From Cinnamomum chago (Eukaryota; Streptophyta; Magnoliopsida; Laurales; Lauraceae): 64,000 nucleotides of DNA. The notes under the pieces were generated by a model that saw only the letters and a list, made by a program, of their open reading frames with translations, did not search any database and had not been told where the DNA came from. A program made the translations under genes and the position numbers. Below, piece after piece: positions 1 to 11,400 of the stretch (its first letter is position 1; each line of letters opens with the position of its first letter). The DNA is taken from the NCBI GenBank assembly GCA_038049695.1, contig CP142456.1, positions 78,205,422 to 78,269,421 on the forward strand, read 5' to 3'.

Positions 1-1174
1 GTATGTGAAAATGGTCTCAAGTCTCAACCCAGCAAATGTAGCTTTGGGCCTGGGCCTCCTTGCTAACCACATGGTCCACTCCTAGTCTTGAATTTTATTG
101 TCAGCTAATAAAATATGTGGCAGATCTGTTATTGCCAACAACCCTAAGTTGAGCCTTGAGGAGTACTTATCTACATTGCATCTGAATCAGACATTGAGTC
201 CCAGTTTCAGCCCAGAACTTCAGATCCATTGAGTAATGGCTTGGGTTTTGGATTATGGCTCTTACAATTGGTTTAGAAGTAGCTATGGGCTGGGTAAACT
301 GAACCTTGAAATTCAGGCCTACAAAAGAAAACTCTGACATTTATAAAACATTAACATGGCTGGGTCAAGCCCAATATTAGACAGGTCCAACCTATGAGAC
401 AGAAGATCAACACAATCAATTAACTGCTCTACACAATAGCAAGACCCGTTTATGAATTGGAACCTAAAACAGGTTTCAAATCCAGTTTCTTTTTCTTTTT
501 TACAAGTAGGAACCTCTGGAGAATTGGAAAATCGGATGCCCATTTGCATCTCTAGTCCCCACCCCCAGACGATAACAACAAGAAGGAAAAAAAAAAGGAA
601 CATATGTGTTAATATTCTTATCTTTATTCTATGTGAAGTCACAGATAAAGTATTGTTAAGGAGGTTATGGGTCTGTACTTCTAAAGTCTAGCCATGCTTG
701 ATATGGGGTGGCCATATCAGACCGGACTAGGCCGGCCATGAACACCCATAGATTGCTGGGGTGGAAAAAGAAAACATAAACAATCCATAAATTATCATGC
801 CATCTTAATGAGTTAATTAATAGACTGGGCATGGGCTTAAAAATCTAATTGAACTTGGTCCAGACCTGAGCAATACATAACAAATGGGCTTGGCCTCATA
901 TGAATCGGAATCATTTATAGAAAAAGAAAAAAGAGAGGGAAAAAGTGAGATTGAATAGGAGTGATTGCATTCATGCCTTCTTCCTTCTCATCACCACTCA
1001 ATAATGGATTGTAATTGGGCGTCTTATCCTTTGAGTTCAAATTAATGGTTGAACCATTGGAGTAAAGGTGTGATTAGTCTTAAAAACTAGAGAGGAATAA
1101 AATTTTGGACCAAGATCCATCACCAAAATGACCCACGTTAATGACCCACCATAAGAACGTGGAATTCATCATTT
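1..1174. other. intergenic, no gene recognised
   Basis: AT-rich sequence with short frames on both strands that show no family motif, no plausible splice pattern and no long coding stretch. I see no RNA gene or clear transposon end here. Confidence 0.5.
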
Positions 1175-1816
1175 TATGCAAAAATATGTTTTTTTTTTTT
1201 GGTAACCCAATTAAGGGAGCTGGGACCCAAGAAAGAGCATGCACAAGTGAGAAAGAAGCCTGTACAAGCCGGAAGAAGGCCCACACAAGTGGGAAAATGT
1301 GGCGTACCCAGGCAGCTAGGTAGGAATGTAAATGGATACCCGATTCTACGATTACCCGAAGGTTCTGACCCGTTAAAAACCGGGTCTGGGTCCTTATTTA
1401 GGTCTTGATAAGTAAATGGGTCCGGGTCCAGTTCCACCTTGGTTCAGACCCGTGGACCCGAGACCCGATATATTACCTCAATTTTTGAAAATCTCTCTTA
1501 AAAACCATGTTTTTTTTAATATCATTCCCTACCTAAACCCAGACTCGGATCCAGACCTGTCCCATATATGGTTCCAGTTCCGGAGCCAAGAAATCGGTTC
1601 CGAAACGGTTTTGAGTCCTGATCCAGTTCCACGTTCTCCTTATTGGTTCCGGTGACCCAAAACCGCAACCGACCCGTTTACAATCCTACTGTTAGGTGAG
1701 AATTGGGAAGAAGGCCCACACAAGTGGAAAAATGTGGCGTACCCAGAACAGTCAGGTGAGAATTGCTGCTACTTACCAGTGAGGTAAGTGGCAATTCTCT
1801 TATGCGCAAATATGTT
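1175..1816 (-). mobile_element. tRNA-derived SINE (family A), minus strand, split by a MITE
   Basis: Read on the minus strand, a tRNA-like head (about 1800 down to 1700) leads into a body with repeated CCACTTGTGTGG-type blocks and ends in a poly-A tail, seen as T's at 1189-1200. A 16-bp target-site duplication flanks it (1175-1190 and 1801-1816, 14 of 16 identical, core TATGC..AAATATGTT). Two related copies lie at 18551-18744 (+) and about 53643-53830 (-). A hAT-type MITE interrupts the body at 1321-1688. Part of the body, from AAGAAGGCCCACACAAG to the next AGGTGAGAATT, is duplicated on both sides of the MITE. Confidence 0.75.
1321..1688. mobile_element. hAT-type MITE nested in the SINE
   Basis: The ends are TAGGAATGTAAATGG on the left and the inverted TTTACAATCCTA on the right. 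The flanking 8-mers CAGCTAGG (1313-1320) and CTGTTAGG (1689-1696) match at 6 of 8 positions, which fits an aged 8-bp hAT target duplication. The interior is rich in GGGTCC/GGTTCC motifs and has no coding capacity. The same element occurs in inverse orientation at 19038-19420. Confidence 0.7.
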
Positions 1817-4140
1817 ATATGTTCATTTGTTGCGCCCAATATCTCGGCCAGGACCCAGATGGAAGGTAAGGCTCGGGACCAGCTATTTTTCTAAAATACC
1901 ATTTTGCCTAACAATGTAATTCCAAGTTGAGGTGTCTTTTACTCATTTAAGCATGACCAACACCTCAGCCCAGCCATTTTGAATGTCAAACCCAAAAAAT
2001 TAGGTCCAGGCACAGTTCATTGGCAAAACGCCCATTATGGTGCTTAGGGTGAGTCGGGCCAGGCACAGGCTTGGTTAGCCCTTGTTAGCCCCACCTTTTT
2101 ATAAACTCATGCAGTACAAGTATTCTTCTCAAGGTAGAAACGTCCTGAATCCACTCCCATCTAAGTCCTTACCTCATATCATATGGAATGTCAAGATTAT
2201 TAAAGGGATTGTATTGATCAAAGGTGAAACCCATGGAGCCGAATTGCAGATGCAATCCGCTCGTAGAACATTTTCCCCATTTCAGGCAGTCAAGACTATG
2301 AGAACAGGTAAGTTCAAAGCATGGACCAGGAACCCACCTTGACTCACACCTATACTGGCCTGTACTCGACCCAACTTGTGATGAGTTTATTGTGCCAAAC
2401 TAGCCTAATGTTTATAAAAGGATTGATTGAAATTTTGTAATTTCAATCCAAGACTGAGGCACAAGTAGTTGGACTTCTCTAGTAGCAGAAATTTAAAACC
2501 ATCCCATCCAACCACAACCATCAGAAAACCCCAATGTGTGTCTGTAGTAAGAGCTCTCTTTATGTTACAGAAACTCAGTCCCTTTCATTTTTCAACCCAG
2601 GAAATTGCTTAGGAAACTACCCAAGCTTCCTGTATCCAGGACCACAGGGTCCACAAGGGCAGAGTGATACACAATAGAAAATGAAATGGTTCCAAATTTC
2701 AAACATCCCTCACCCAATTCAATGTAACTTTGGCCAACAAGAAAAGGTCCACATTAAGAATGTGGAATTCACCCCACATGCACCAATAATATATATGTTA
2801 ATAACTTTATTTGTTCCACCTAATAACGGGCCAGGGCCCATCTGTAACGTATGATTTCGGCCGAGCCCTTTTCTAAAATGCCATTAGCCTTAACACATGT
2901 AATGCCAGGTTAAGGTGTTTTGTAGGCCATTTAAGCATGATCAATCAACACTTAGACCGGCCACTTTGAACACCGAAGCAAAAGTTTAGGCCGGGCCGAT
3001 TTCATGGGCTAAACAAGCATTATGAAGCATAGGGTGGGTTGGGCCAGCCACTGTCCGGGTTCACCTATGGAAAGCCTCATGTTTTAGGTGCAAGTTTTCT
3101 TCCCAAGGTTGAAATGGGCCTGGGTCCAGTCGATATCTGCCAGATTGTAGTGGGCTTGGGTATAAAATGTGCCTGCGGATGGGCTTCTAGACAAGTCGTG
3201 TTCAGTAGAGAGTCCAAGTTCTGGCATTTTCATGGGAATGGTATGAACAAGCGGGACGTTTTTATGTGGAAAAGGTTTTTTATTATTTGGCGTGAATGCT
3301 TTTTCAGAAAAAAAAATAGTAAAAAAGATTACAAATTTTCACAAATTCTCAAAAAAGTATCTCAGATGAAAGGGTAGGAAAATTACTTGGAAGAGACAAA
3401 AACGTTCCCCAATATACATGTGAGACTATTTGTGCTAGGGAATTACTCTAATCACTCCTAACAATAAACAAATGTGTAAATTAGTTATTAATGGGACTGC
3501 GTGGGGTGGAGCGGCCAAAACCAGATCTTGCCTTTAACCTAACTCGGGTCAAAATTTATAAACCCTCACCTACTCGAGAATTGACAAAAACACTACCAAA
3601 CCATCCCTCATCCGGATTAGGGACATGTGGCGTGTAAGTTTGAAATCGAATCAGTGATATAAAGAAATATATATATATATACATACCAAACTCACCTTTA
3701 AATAGAGCAGGTCATCTGTTTAACCCAACCCCATTTAGGGTCTCAACTCCATAATCTCTAGCTCTCTAAGTTTAATGGTTGTAGAAGATAGAAATTTTAG
3801 AATTTCAATCCAGCATTGATACAGGCATGCAGACATTCCTTGACTTTCAAAAAATCAATACACATGCCAAAATTTAAAACCATGCCGTGCAACCACAACC
3901 ACCAGAAAACCCCAATATGTCTCTGCGTCTCTGGTACTATATCTCCTCATGTAACAGAAACTCCATCCCTTCCTATTCAAGTCAGGGAATTGCTTAGGAA
4001 ACTTCCCAAGTCTTCCTGTATATTCAGGACCACAAGGGCAGTGGTACAAAATAGACAATAAAATTATTCCAATTCGCAGACACCCCAGACCCAATTCAAT
4101 GCCAACATTGGCCAGCAAGAAAAGGTCATATTGACAGTTC
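1817..4140. repeat. diverged tandem segmental duplication, two units
   Basis: About 1817-2780 and 2790-4140 are two diverged direct copies. Shared blocks in the same order include the CATTTAAGCATGA region (1950 and 2930), the GGGCTTAGGGTG/GCATAGGGTGGG region (2040 and 3030) and the AATTGCTTAGGAAACT region (2605 and 3990). The second unit carries extra sequence, including 3190-3790. No frame is conserved between the copies, so I treat this as non-coding or fully decayed sequence. Confidence 0.65.
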
Positions 4141-5008
4141 AAACATGTGACTCTCAGACAAAATAAATAAATAGATAGCTAAGGATGCTCTATTCAAACT
4201 CCCAACAGAAACAAACACAAGGAAGAATTCTTGACCCACCAAACAAGACCACCTTCCTAACATTTCATGGAGCATTGATTCAAGGCTGGAAGTAAGACCC
4301 AACAGCCATCATCTGTCAAACTGACCACCAAACAGGACCACCTCTCCTGATAATTAATTCATAGCTCATGGTTAGACTTCAGAATGCAAATGTTTATTTT
4401 TCTCTTTTGTAGTGTATTTATTATTCCAAGTCCATCTTCCAAACACTTCATAGCTCATGTTTATACTTTGAAATTATTGGGTTCACTTTTCTCGGAGTGG
4501 GTTAGTGTGTCTGTTTTTCCAAGTATTAGCCATGTGATTTTGGTTTGTGCTCAGTCAAAATTCAAGAGTAGACCCTGTCTCCTTTCTCCCATCAGTGTTA
4601 AATTACCTTTATGGCAATTTCTCATCGTAGGGAAAATCAAGTGAGATTTTCCGACAAATTCATTTTCCCCCTCAAGATGGAATTTGAGAATTTTTCATAT
4701 GAAATAACGTGGTCGAGAACATAAAATTTCAATATAAGAAAAAGATTTGTATAACTGTTTATCCATAACCGCAGAATAGAGTGCTTAAATTCTCATCATT
4801 CATGAACAGTATTTGTTTTATTTGAATAAATATAATTCCACTATTATGTTTGGATTTGATAAAATAGCATGAAAAACAAGTATTTGGGCTCTTGTATAAG
4901 GTCAAATTTGTGTAATGTTGGAACTCTGCATTTTGTGTCTTCCAATTTTGTGATTCAGCATAAAAGCGATTTCAAACCAATGAAAAATGGTTTTCCTTTT
5001 TTACTTTC
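4141..5008. other. intergenic, no gene recognised
   Basis: AT-rich sequence without recognisable coding exons or transposon termini. Two short similar phrases with ACCAAACA.GACCACCT occur near 4236 and 4325. Confidence 0.4.
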
Positions 5009-5160
5009 TATATAATGGAGGGTGTCTCAACCCTTTGATCCGGACTAATCCCTGCGGGGATAGGGGAAGCCAGGTAAATCTCATATGGCCCCAATGTGAT
5101 AGCGTAGTTTCGAACCCTCAACCTCCGGGAGCAAACTGTGGTTTTAGGCCAACTTAGGGC
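5009..5160 (-). mobile_element. SINE family B, minus strand
   Basis: On the minus strand it reads TTGGCCTAAAACCAC, then GGTTCGAAAC (a box-B-like tRNA motif), then a conserved tail ending GGGTTGAGACACCCTCC. Related copies lie at 10176-10326 (-), about 43640-43850 (-) and 51179-51338 (+). The shared phrases TAGTC..ACCCAAAGGG..GAGACACCCTCC define the family. Confidence 0.6.
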
Positions 5161-6760
5161 CTGTTTCTTTACCATGATTTTAAAAACCCATGTTTGGAGG
5201 AATTTTAAATTCTCAAAAAATTGTCCCCTTCTGTGAAATTCCAAATCCCTTGTCTTGGTAGGGCATTTGAAATTCCAACCAAATGTCACAGAGAACGGAA
5301 TTTCATGAATTTCAAAAGCTCATTTAATTTGAGATATTTTTGGTAGCTGGAACTTGAAATTCCGGTGAAAGAAATAGAAAAGTTCAAATGTCCGCGAACA
5401 AGATGTCAAATAATGTCCAAAAAATCCGACCATAACAAACTCTTGTCAGGAATCCTAATAAATAAATAAGCCCTTTAGAAAGGTTTTATGTGGTTGAGCC
5501 TGCAATAGAAATGCGATACGTGAGCCCCATCACTGAACATGTTTAATATTAGACCCCACTTTTGGAAAAGCATCTTCACCCTTTACAAAGGCACTACACA
5601 GACCTGCTCTTCCCAATGCCCTAATGACCAACTGCCATCACCCCCAATGTGATATGCATGTGAAGCCATGAAGTTGTTTTTTTTTTTTTTTTTTTTGTAG
5701 AAATGTGAAGCCATGGAGTTAAAGGGGAAGATAAGATATTACATTTCCCTGCCATGGATGTTTTAAATGGCTACTGCATACATCTTGAAGCACGTGAATG
5801 CACCGCATACATTCACCTTAAACTACTCTACCAAATGAATCTTCCTTGGCCACATACTTCATGCACATAGTCAATATATGAATCTGTCCTTAGATTTCAT
5901 GCATGCAGCATGCATCCATTGTACTTTGACTTATGAATCCGCTCAAGATGTTTCCATGTGACATCTTGATTGGGCTGTCAATGGGTTAGCTTTGAAAGGG
6001 AGTGGTCCGGGCCAGTAAGGATGCCGGGTTCGGACGGACAGATTACGAGCTTGACATGGACCTCCAATATGGATTTGACCTAGTCCTGCAAGGCATTGGG
6101 AGGCATTGGGAGTTCTCATCATCTCAACCTCTTTTATATTTGCAAATCCCCATAGAAAAATGGATGATTTAAGAATTCTAATTAGGGGACGACTTTTAAA
6201 AATTTACAAAATCGCTAGACATGAATTCCCATAATGCTAAAGAAACAAGCCATAAGAGTATAGCATAAGCTTGAGTGTGGTGCATTATTTTGGGTTGTTT
6301 GAACTCAGTGCTAGAAGATTTGAGCTCAAACAAATTTAAGTTGAAACAATCTCACGTAATAAAAGAGCAATTTGTGAATTAAGCACATGCAAATACGAAT
6401 CAGCCACATGAGTCTCACCTATAGATGAGCGACACAATAAAAATTCGACCCCAGCAAATATTTCATAATTCCTACTTTGATCATAAGGCTGTCAAAGTCT
6501 AAGAGAGCTGATATATATTTGTTTGTTTTTCCTAACCTCTACCTTCTTTTATGTGGTGGATCAATTGACCATATATTAACATGATAAATGTGCTCCATTC
6601 GCCCTATTGAAATTAGAAAAATCTTAAGACAAACCCTAACCGATTAGTATTTCTCAATAATAGAAGATTAAATGTTGATATTGTAATCTTCCATAATTGT
6701 TTATCCTGATTTCAACACTTCTTATTGCTGTTTACCAAAAGGAAGGAAAAAACAACACAA
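5161..6760. other. intergenic, no gene recognised
   Basis: No gene is supported. A T-run of about 17-18 bases lies near 5679-5697 and may be the tail of an old minus-strand retroelement. The CATGCATG-like phrases near 5900 are not interpretable alone. Confidence 0.4.
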
Positions 6761-6767
6761 CTTCTTA

Positions 6768-6980
6768 ATGCCAAGTTTACTACACCTCCAAAGTGGCCTT
6801 TCCATCTATCAACGACAATGGTTTGCCGAGTTGGTTGGCAACCCAACATGTCACCTGCTTGCTAAGGATCGTTCCTGGATAATCCACAGTTTGTATGCTC
6901 TTCCTACTTGTGTGGGCTGTCGTTCACACTTTGTGTGCTTTTCTTTCCACTTGTGTGGGGCTCTCTTAAATCTTTAGCAC
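6768..6980 (+). mobile_element. possible degenerate SINE related to family A
   Basis: The stretch contains several CACTTGTGTGGG-like blocks similar to the body of the SINE copies at 1.2-1.8 kb and 18.6 kb, ending shortly before an A-rich AAAATAAAATAAAATAAA tail at about 6995-7021. The tRNA-like head is poorly preserved, so assignment is tentative. The short open frame across it is a by-product. Confidence 0.35.
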
Positions 6981-7453
6981 TCAGGCACTGAATTAAAATA
7001 AAAGAAAATAAAATAAAATAAATATTCGTTTGGGTCCATGAATCTTTGGTGAGCTTGAAAGAACTTGTGGTCTACCATTAACCCATACCAATTCTAACAG
7101 TTCAGATTATGATAATTCGGATTGTTGGGTTTTTATTCTCCAAATTTAGGTTTATTTGTTCATGTGTTTTCGCCATATGGATAAATTCTGGTGACATTAT
7201 AATCGGTTAAAAGATCAGATGAAAGCATCTAATTAAGAAATCTTAAGACTTCTAGGAGCATAGGTCATTGCTCAATGATCGAGTCATGTGCAAAATTAAA
7301 TTAAATTAAATATTCCTATTATGATAATTGGACTACATATTATAATAGTAGTAGTTAAATGCCTTCGCTAAATGACACCCATGTTTTGTATTGTTCTCAC
7401 TTTTTTTTTTCTTTTTGTTCAGCGTATTCTTAATAATTGGGAGCATAAGTTTA

Positions 7454-8425
7454 AGAGCTTTCTGTATATACCCACCTAAGGTTTGTAGGATTTGTAAATA
7501 GGCCCATGAGGTTTTAGTATTTACAAATATGCTCCTATATTTTCATTTTAGTACCTCTGTGTCCCCAAAATCAATAATCTTCAAACCACCCTAGGTTTTT
7601 ATAGCAAAATAACATTTTTGTCCATCTCTTTTATCCTTGTATGTAAAATTTCAAAGGTTTGGACTCAAATTTTTTTTATAAAGCATGTATCATTATCAAT
7701 TGCACTTAGTAGGATAGAATAACCCTATATAAATTCACTTTTTTTTTATTATCAATAGAGGGCCTATTTCATTAAATCCAAATTAATCATTACGACAATC
7801 AACACATGTACTTATATCAGATTATGATTTATCCAATCCATACATGACCCACTGTTGGATTGATGAAAGTTTCAAAATATATGATTATACTTCATGTGAA
7901 GATGGTGTAAAAGAAATATTGGAGGAATGAGCATACTTAAAATATATATATTAATTTTTAGAATTTGCAGGGTGATGTTTGGTTCTATGTAAAAGAAATG
8001 TTTGGGGAAGGGGCAAATGTCAAAAAATATATATAATAATTTATAGAATCTGGGCAGGGGAATGTGGTAAATTTAAACTTTTCTTAGATATGGGTGGGGG
8101 GCTTTAGTCCCTAAGCCCTTGTACCTGGGTCCACCCTTCATCATGTGCATGAGAAAGTCATTGAGAGAGAAACCATTGAGACTTGAGATAAAATAATGAT
8201 ATTTTTGTAAATAATAATATAATCATTTCTGTTTAATGGATGTAAATGCAAAGCTGTCATAAATATAAAAATCCATGGTGGCTACCCATTCTTTTTAGAA
8301 ATATTGATTTTGAGGACATCAAATGTATTAAAAAGAAAAAGCAGGGGCCTATTTACAAATACTAAAATCTCAGGAGCCTATATACAAATCCTACAAACTT
8401 GATGGGGGTGTATACAAAAAGCTCT
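7454..8425. mobile_element. 972-bp foldback DNA transposon (non-autonomous)
   Basis: The two ends are long imperfect inverted repeats of about 75 bp. The left end starts AAGAGCTTTCTGTATATACC and contains GTTTGTAGGATTTGTAAATA; the right end is its complement, closing TATACAAAAAGCTCT. The interior has no coding frame. A second copy, lacking its outer left end, lies at 47111-47846 with long stretches of high similarity. I could not find a convincing target duplication, so the superfamily is undetermined. Confidence 0.7.
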
Positions 8426-9300
8426 ACATTCAATTGTATGTTAATTATTAGATTAAGGAAATCATGTGGGGAAGTTGTTTCTTGTAAGTAACAACTCAAA
8501 GGTCATGGCCATTGTCGTTAAGATAAAGAATTCCTTTTATAGTATTTAGCTATTCACACATGGAAAGACCCCAGTTGCGCACCACGTATTAAAATATGTA
8601 GTGGGGCCCATCTGATAATCCATCCAAATATATTATGGACTACACCTTGTTGGTTACCGAGCCCATGTTTGATACACATTCGGATAAAATGAGCCATTTG
8701 ACCCGCTATGTAATTCGTTTTGGACGATAAAAACTTGTTGGCCCTTTAACGAAGTGGTTGAGATAATGATTCGAGCCTGATGGGACCACGCACACGGCAT
8801 TGACGAAGAGCAACAATCCATTTTTCCATTCTATTAATATTAAAATATTATACATTAAAGCTGATGTCTAATATTTAAGACCCCTATTCATATAAAAATC
8901 CCAAAATAGTAAGACACTGCACCAAATAAAGAAGAGGAAGTACAGTATTTCCCCTGTGAACCAAGAAATCGGTTTCGGGTTCATTTCCACCTTCTTATTA
9001 ACGGGTCCATATCCATTACGATCCAGGACTAGAACCAACCGTTTACATCCCTAATCACCAGATGAAATGGGTCCCACAGATGAAAACTATCAATAACTTT
9101 GATCCTCAACCGTTAATTAAGTGGGCCGGAGATCTTGAAAGTGTGGACACGTTTCGTTTGGCACTAATCACCAGAAACATCAAAGCAGGACCATCGATTT
9201 AAAAAAATGTGTCTGCCATTACTGCCGACACGACTCAGTACGGAAATGGTTGCTGAGCTCCAATTAGGGAAAGACACGAGACTACAGATTCCGTGCGCCG
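8426..9300. other. intergenic with a truncated hAT-type MITE end
   Basis: At about 8960-9053 there is one end of the element seen at 1321-1688, ending CGTTTACATCCCTA with the shared ATCGGTTTCGGGTTC phrase. The other end is absent. The rest shows no gene. Confidence 0.5.
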
Positions 9301-9333
9301 CGCGCTATTTAAAAATCAAAACCGCAGCGCAGA

Positions 9334-9504
9334 ATGAGCGCAGGCGATAAAGCAGCAGTTAATGGGCATTCATTCGGCCCCAAGGACGAAAGAGGCAGGC
9401 ACTCCATGTACCACCCGAATTTGAATGACTCTACACCTGTACAATCATTAATGCTGTATTGGAAAGTTTTTGGGTCCATCATCTGTAACTGTACCGTATG
9501 GTAA
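9334..9504 (+). CDS. short ORF (57 codons incl. stop) behind a TATA-like box; unrecognised
   Basis: An ATG at 9334 opens a frame of 56 residues beginning MSAGDKAAVNGHSFGPKDER and closing with TAA at 9502-9504. A TATA-like CTATTTAAAA lies at about 9305-9314, only about 25 bp before the ATG, so transcription would start almost at the ATG. That makes a leaderless start or a start at the internal Met (9406-9408) more plausible. The first 35 codons are GC-richer than the surroundings; the last 20 look non-coding. I do not recognise it. It could be the first exon of a decayed gene. Confidence 0.25.
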   Translation: MSAGDKAAVNGHSFGPKDERGRHSMYHPNLNDSTPVQSLMLYWKVFGSIICNCTVW

Positions 9505-10175
9505 TAGAAGCATATGTTTAAGAGGATTGTAAGTAATTTTTGCAGGAAATTTGCATGTGTGATGTGCGGAAAGTATTTGAAAATTTTCAATTTTTTTTTT
9601 AAATTTTGGGTTGCCACAATGAGGAATATAAATCTTAAATAATTAAAAATATGTTTATTTTCTTTTGGGTACTCAACTAAATGGGTTGGAAACGGATAAA
9701 AACTCATTTGTTAGTGATAATATCTGTTTAAATGGTTAGGAATTTTATCACTAAAAATATAACAAATTCTCTCACAGGATGCCAAAAGAGGGATGAAAAT
9801 GTTAATAACATTGATAATGGGTAAGTAATACTATAGAAAGTAAAAATGTGATTGCATGAATTTTTAATGATTTTCCTTTATATTTGAATTAACATGGATA
9901 TCACTTTATTTAAAACAAAATGTCATTTGGGAATCATGTGAAATTAGAAATAAAAGTTTTCCATTTTAGATGAATATAGTTGTAATATTGTATTATTTTC
10001 AATATATTTCTTAAGAAAATATATCCAGTATAGTTTATATTGGAATAATGAGGGAATTTTCTCTTACAGAAATGCCGCCACCCCATTCTATTGTTTTAAA
10101 AAAATTATGACATTGTCGGATGATTCTAAAATCCCATGAATTAAATGCGCCATCAATTTTTTTTTCTTGTTGCTA
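9505..10175. other. intergenic, no gene recognised
   Basis: AT-rich sequence. The longest minus-strand frame across 9309-9707 shows no family features. Confidence 0.4.
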
Positions 10176-10326
10176 CCAGAGGGTTCCCAACCCTTTTAGC
10201 TGGAATAATCCCTCCGAACTTAGCGGGATGCCTGGTAAACTTTTCTATAATCCCGGTGTGATTGTGCAATTTCGAACATATAATATTTAAGTGCAAACCG
10301 TGATTCTATGCCGACTCAGCTACCTC
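10176..10326 (-). mobile_element. SINE family B, minus strand, degenerate
   Basis: It matches the copy at 5009-5160 in order: GGGTTCCCAACCC, then AATCCCT, GGTAAAC, the box-B-like TTTCGAAC, and GACTCAGCTACC at the head side. It is diverged and has no clear target duplication. Confidence 0.5.
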
Positions 10327-10989
10327 TGGATTAAATGTCATTAGTTAAATGATAAAGACGGAGAAAATTTAGCTAAGGTTTCGGGCACAAAGGATATTGT
10401 TAAACTCAAATAATTTCTTTATTGGTAAATTCACACGATGGTGTTTAAGTTCAACCCCATTAGGATTGCAAATTAATTACAACTTTGCAGCCAACCTGGC
10501 TTGAGTCTCATTGTGTAATTGAAATTTGATTTGCTTCTTAAATTAGGTGATTATATGGACAAATGCATGTTTTGTGGACAGTCAAACAGTATCTTAATTA
10601 ATTTGTCTACCCGAAACACAAACGTAAACTTGACCCAAATTTCATATTGGTTGACCATGAAGAACAATTTCAAACCAAACCCAATTTCCTTGCAAGTTTC
10701 AAAATTTCCCCTAGTCCAAGCCTAAATCCAGAAACACCCACACTAGCAAAAACCTTGAAAAAAGAAAAAAAAACACATGATTTCATTTAGGCCACCCACT
10801 ATTTCAAACATTTGGACTCAATTTGTTTTCACAGAACAGTGGCCCACTGTTCACACTCTCACAATCATCCAATGGAATAATAAGCTGTGGGACCCAGAAA
10901 TTCCTTTCGCAAAAACTCAACCCTCTGGATAAAGTGTGGGCCCACCATTTATTTCTCGCCTTCTACATTTTCCACATGTGTAAGTGGAT

Positions 10990-11400
10990 TGACACTTGAC
11001 AGATCATGCCCGGCAAACGTACGGTCTGGATTTAGTGGGTGAAGGTGGGCCATGCGCCGGCGAGCTGGTCGTCATCGAGGAGATTCTACGCCATTGTCGT
11101 CTAGACGGACACAGACGGTTTCTGAGACGGAAGAAGATGGAAAGAAAGCGACGTGTCACTACTACTTATTATAGAGTCTACATAGCCTTGTGAGTCTTAG
11201 GAGGCTGTTGGGAGAAATAGAGCATGTGCTGTGTGGGAGAAAAAAGTGAGAGAGAGAGAAGGTTGAGTGTAGGTTGCGTAACAGAGAAAGTCACGTGAGT
11301 CTTGAGACTTGGTATTGTTGTACTACTGCTTTTATGCGTTTGGTCATGTGTTTGGCGCACGTTTTTGTGCATTGGGGAGGAAAGGACAGCTGGATTACAC
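10990..11400. promoter_or_regulatory. GC-rich patch with G-box; possible gene or promoter relic
   Basis: The segment 11000-11160 is far GC-richer than its flanks and is open on the plus strand from 10996 to 11193 (65 residues, arginine-rich end, no recognised domain). A perfect G-box CACGTG lies at 11292-11297 and an ACGTGTC core near 11152. On the minus strand a TATA-like CTATAATAAG near 11165-11174 faces the patch. It lies about 1.9 kb upstream of the JAZ start. It could be a distal regulatory block or the remains of an unrelated gene; the sequence does not decide. Confidence 0.25.
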
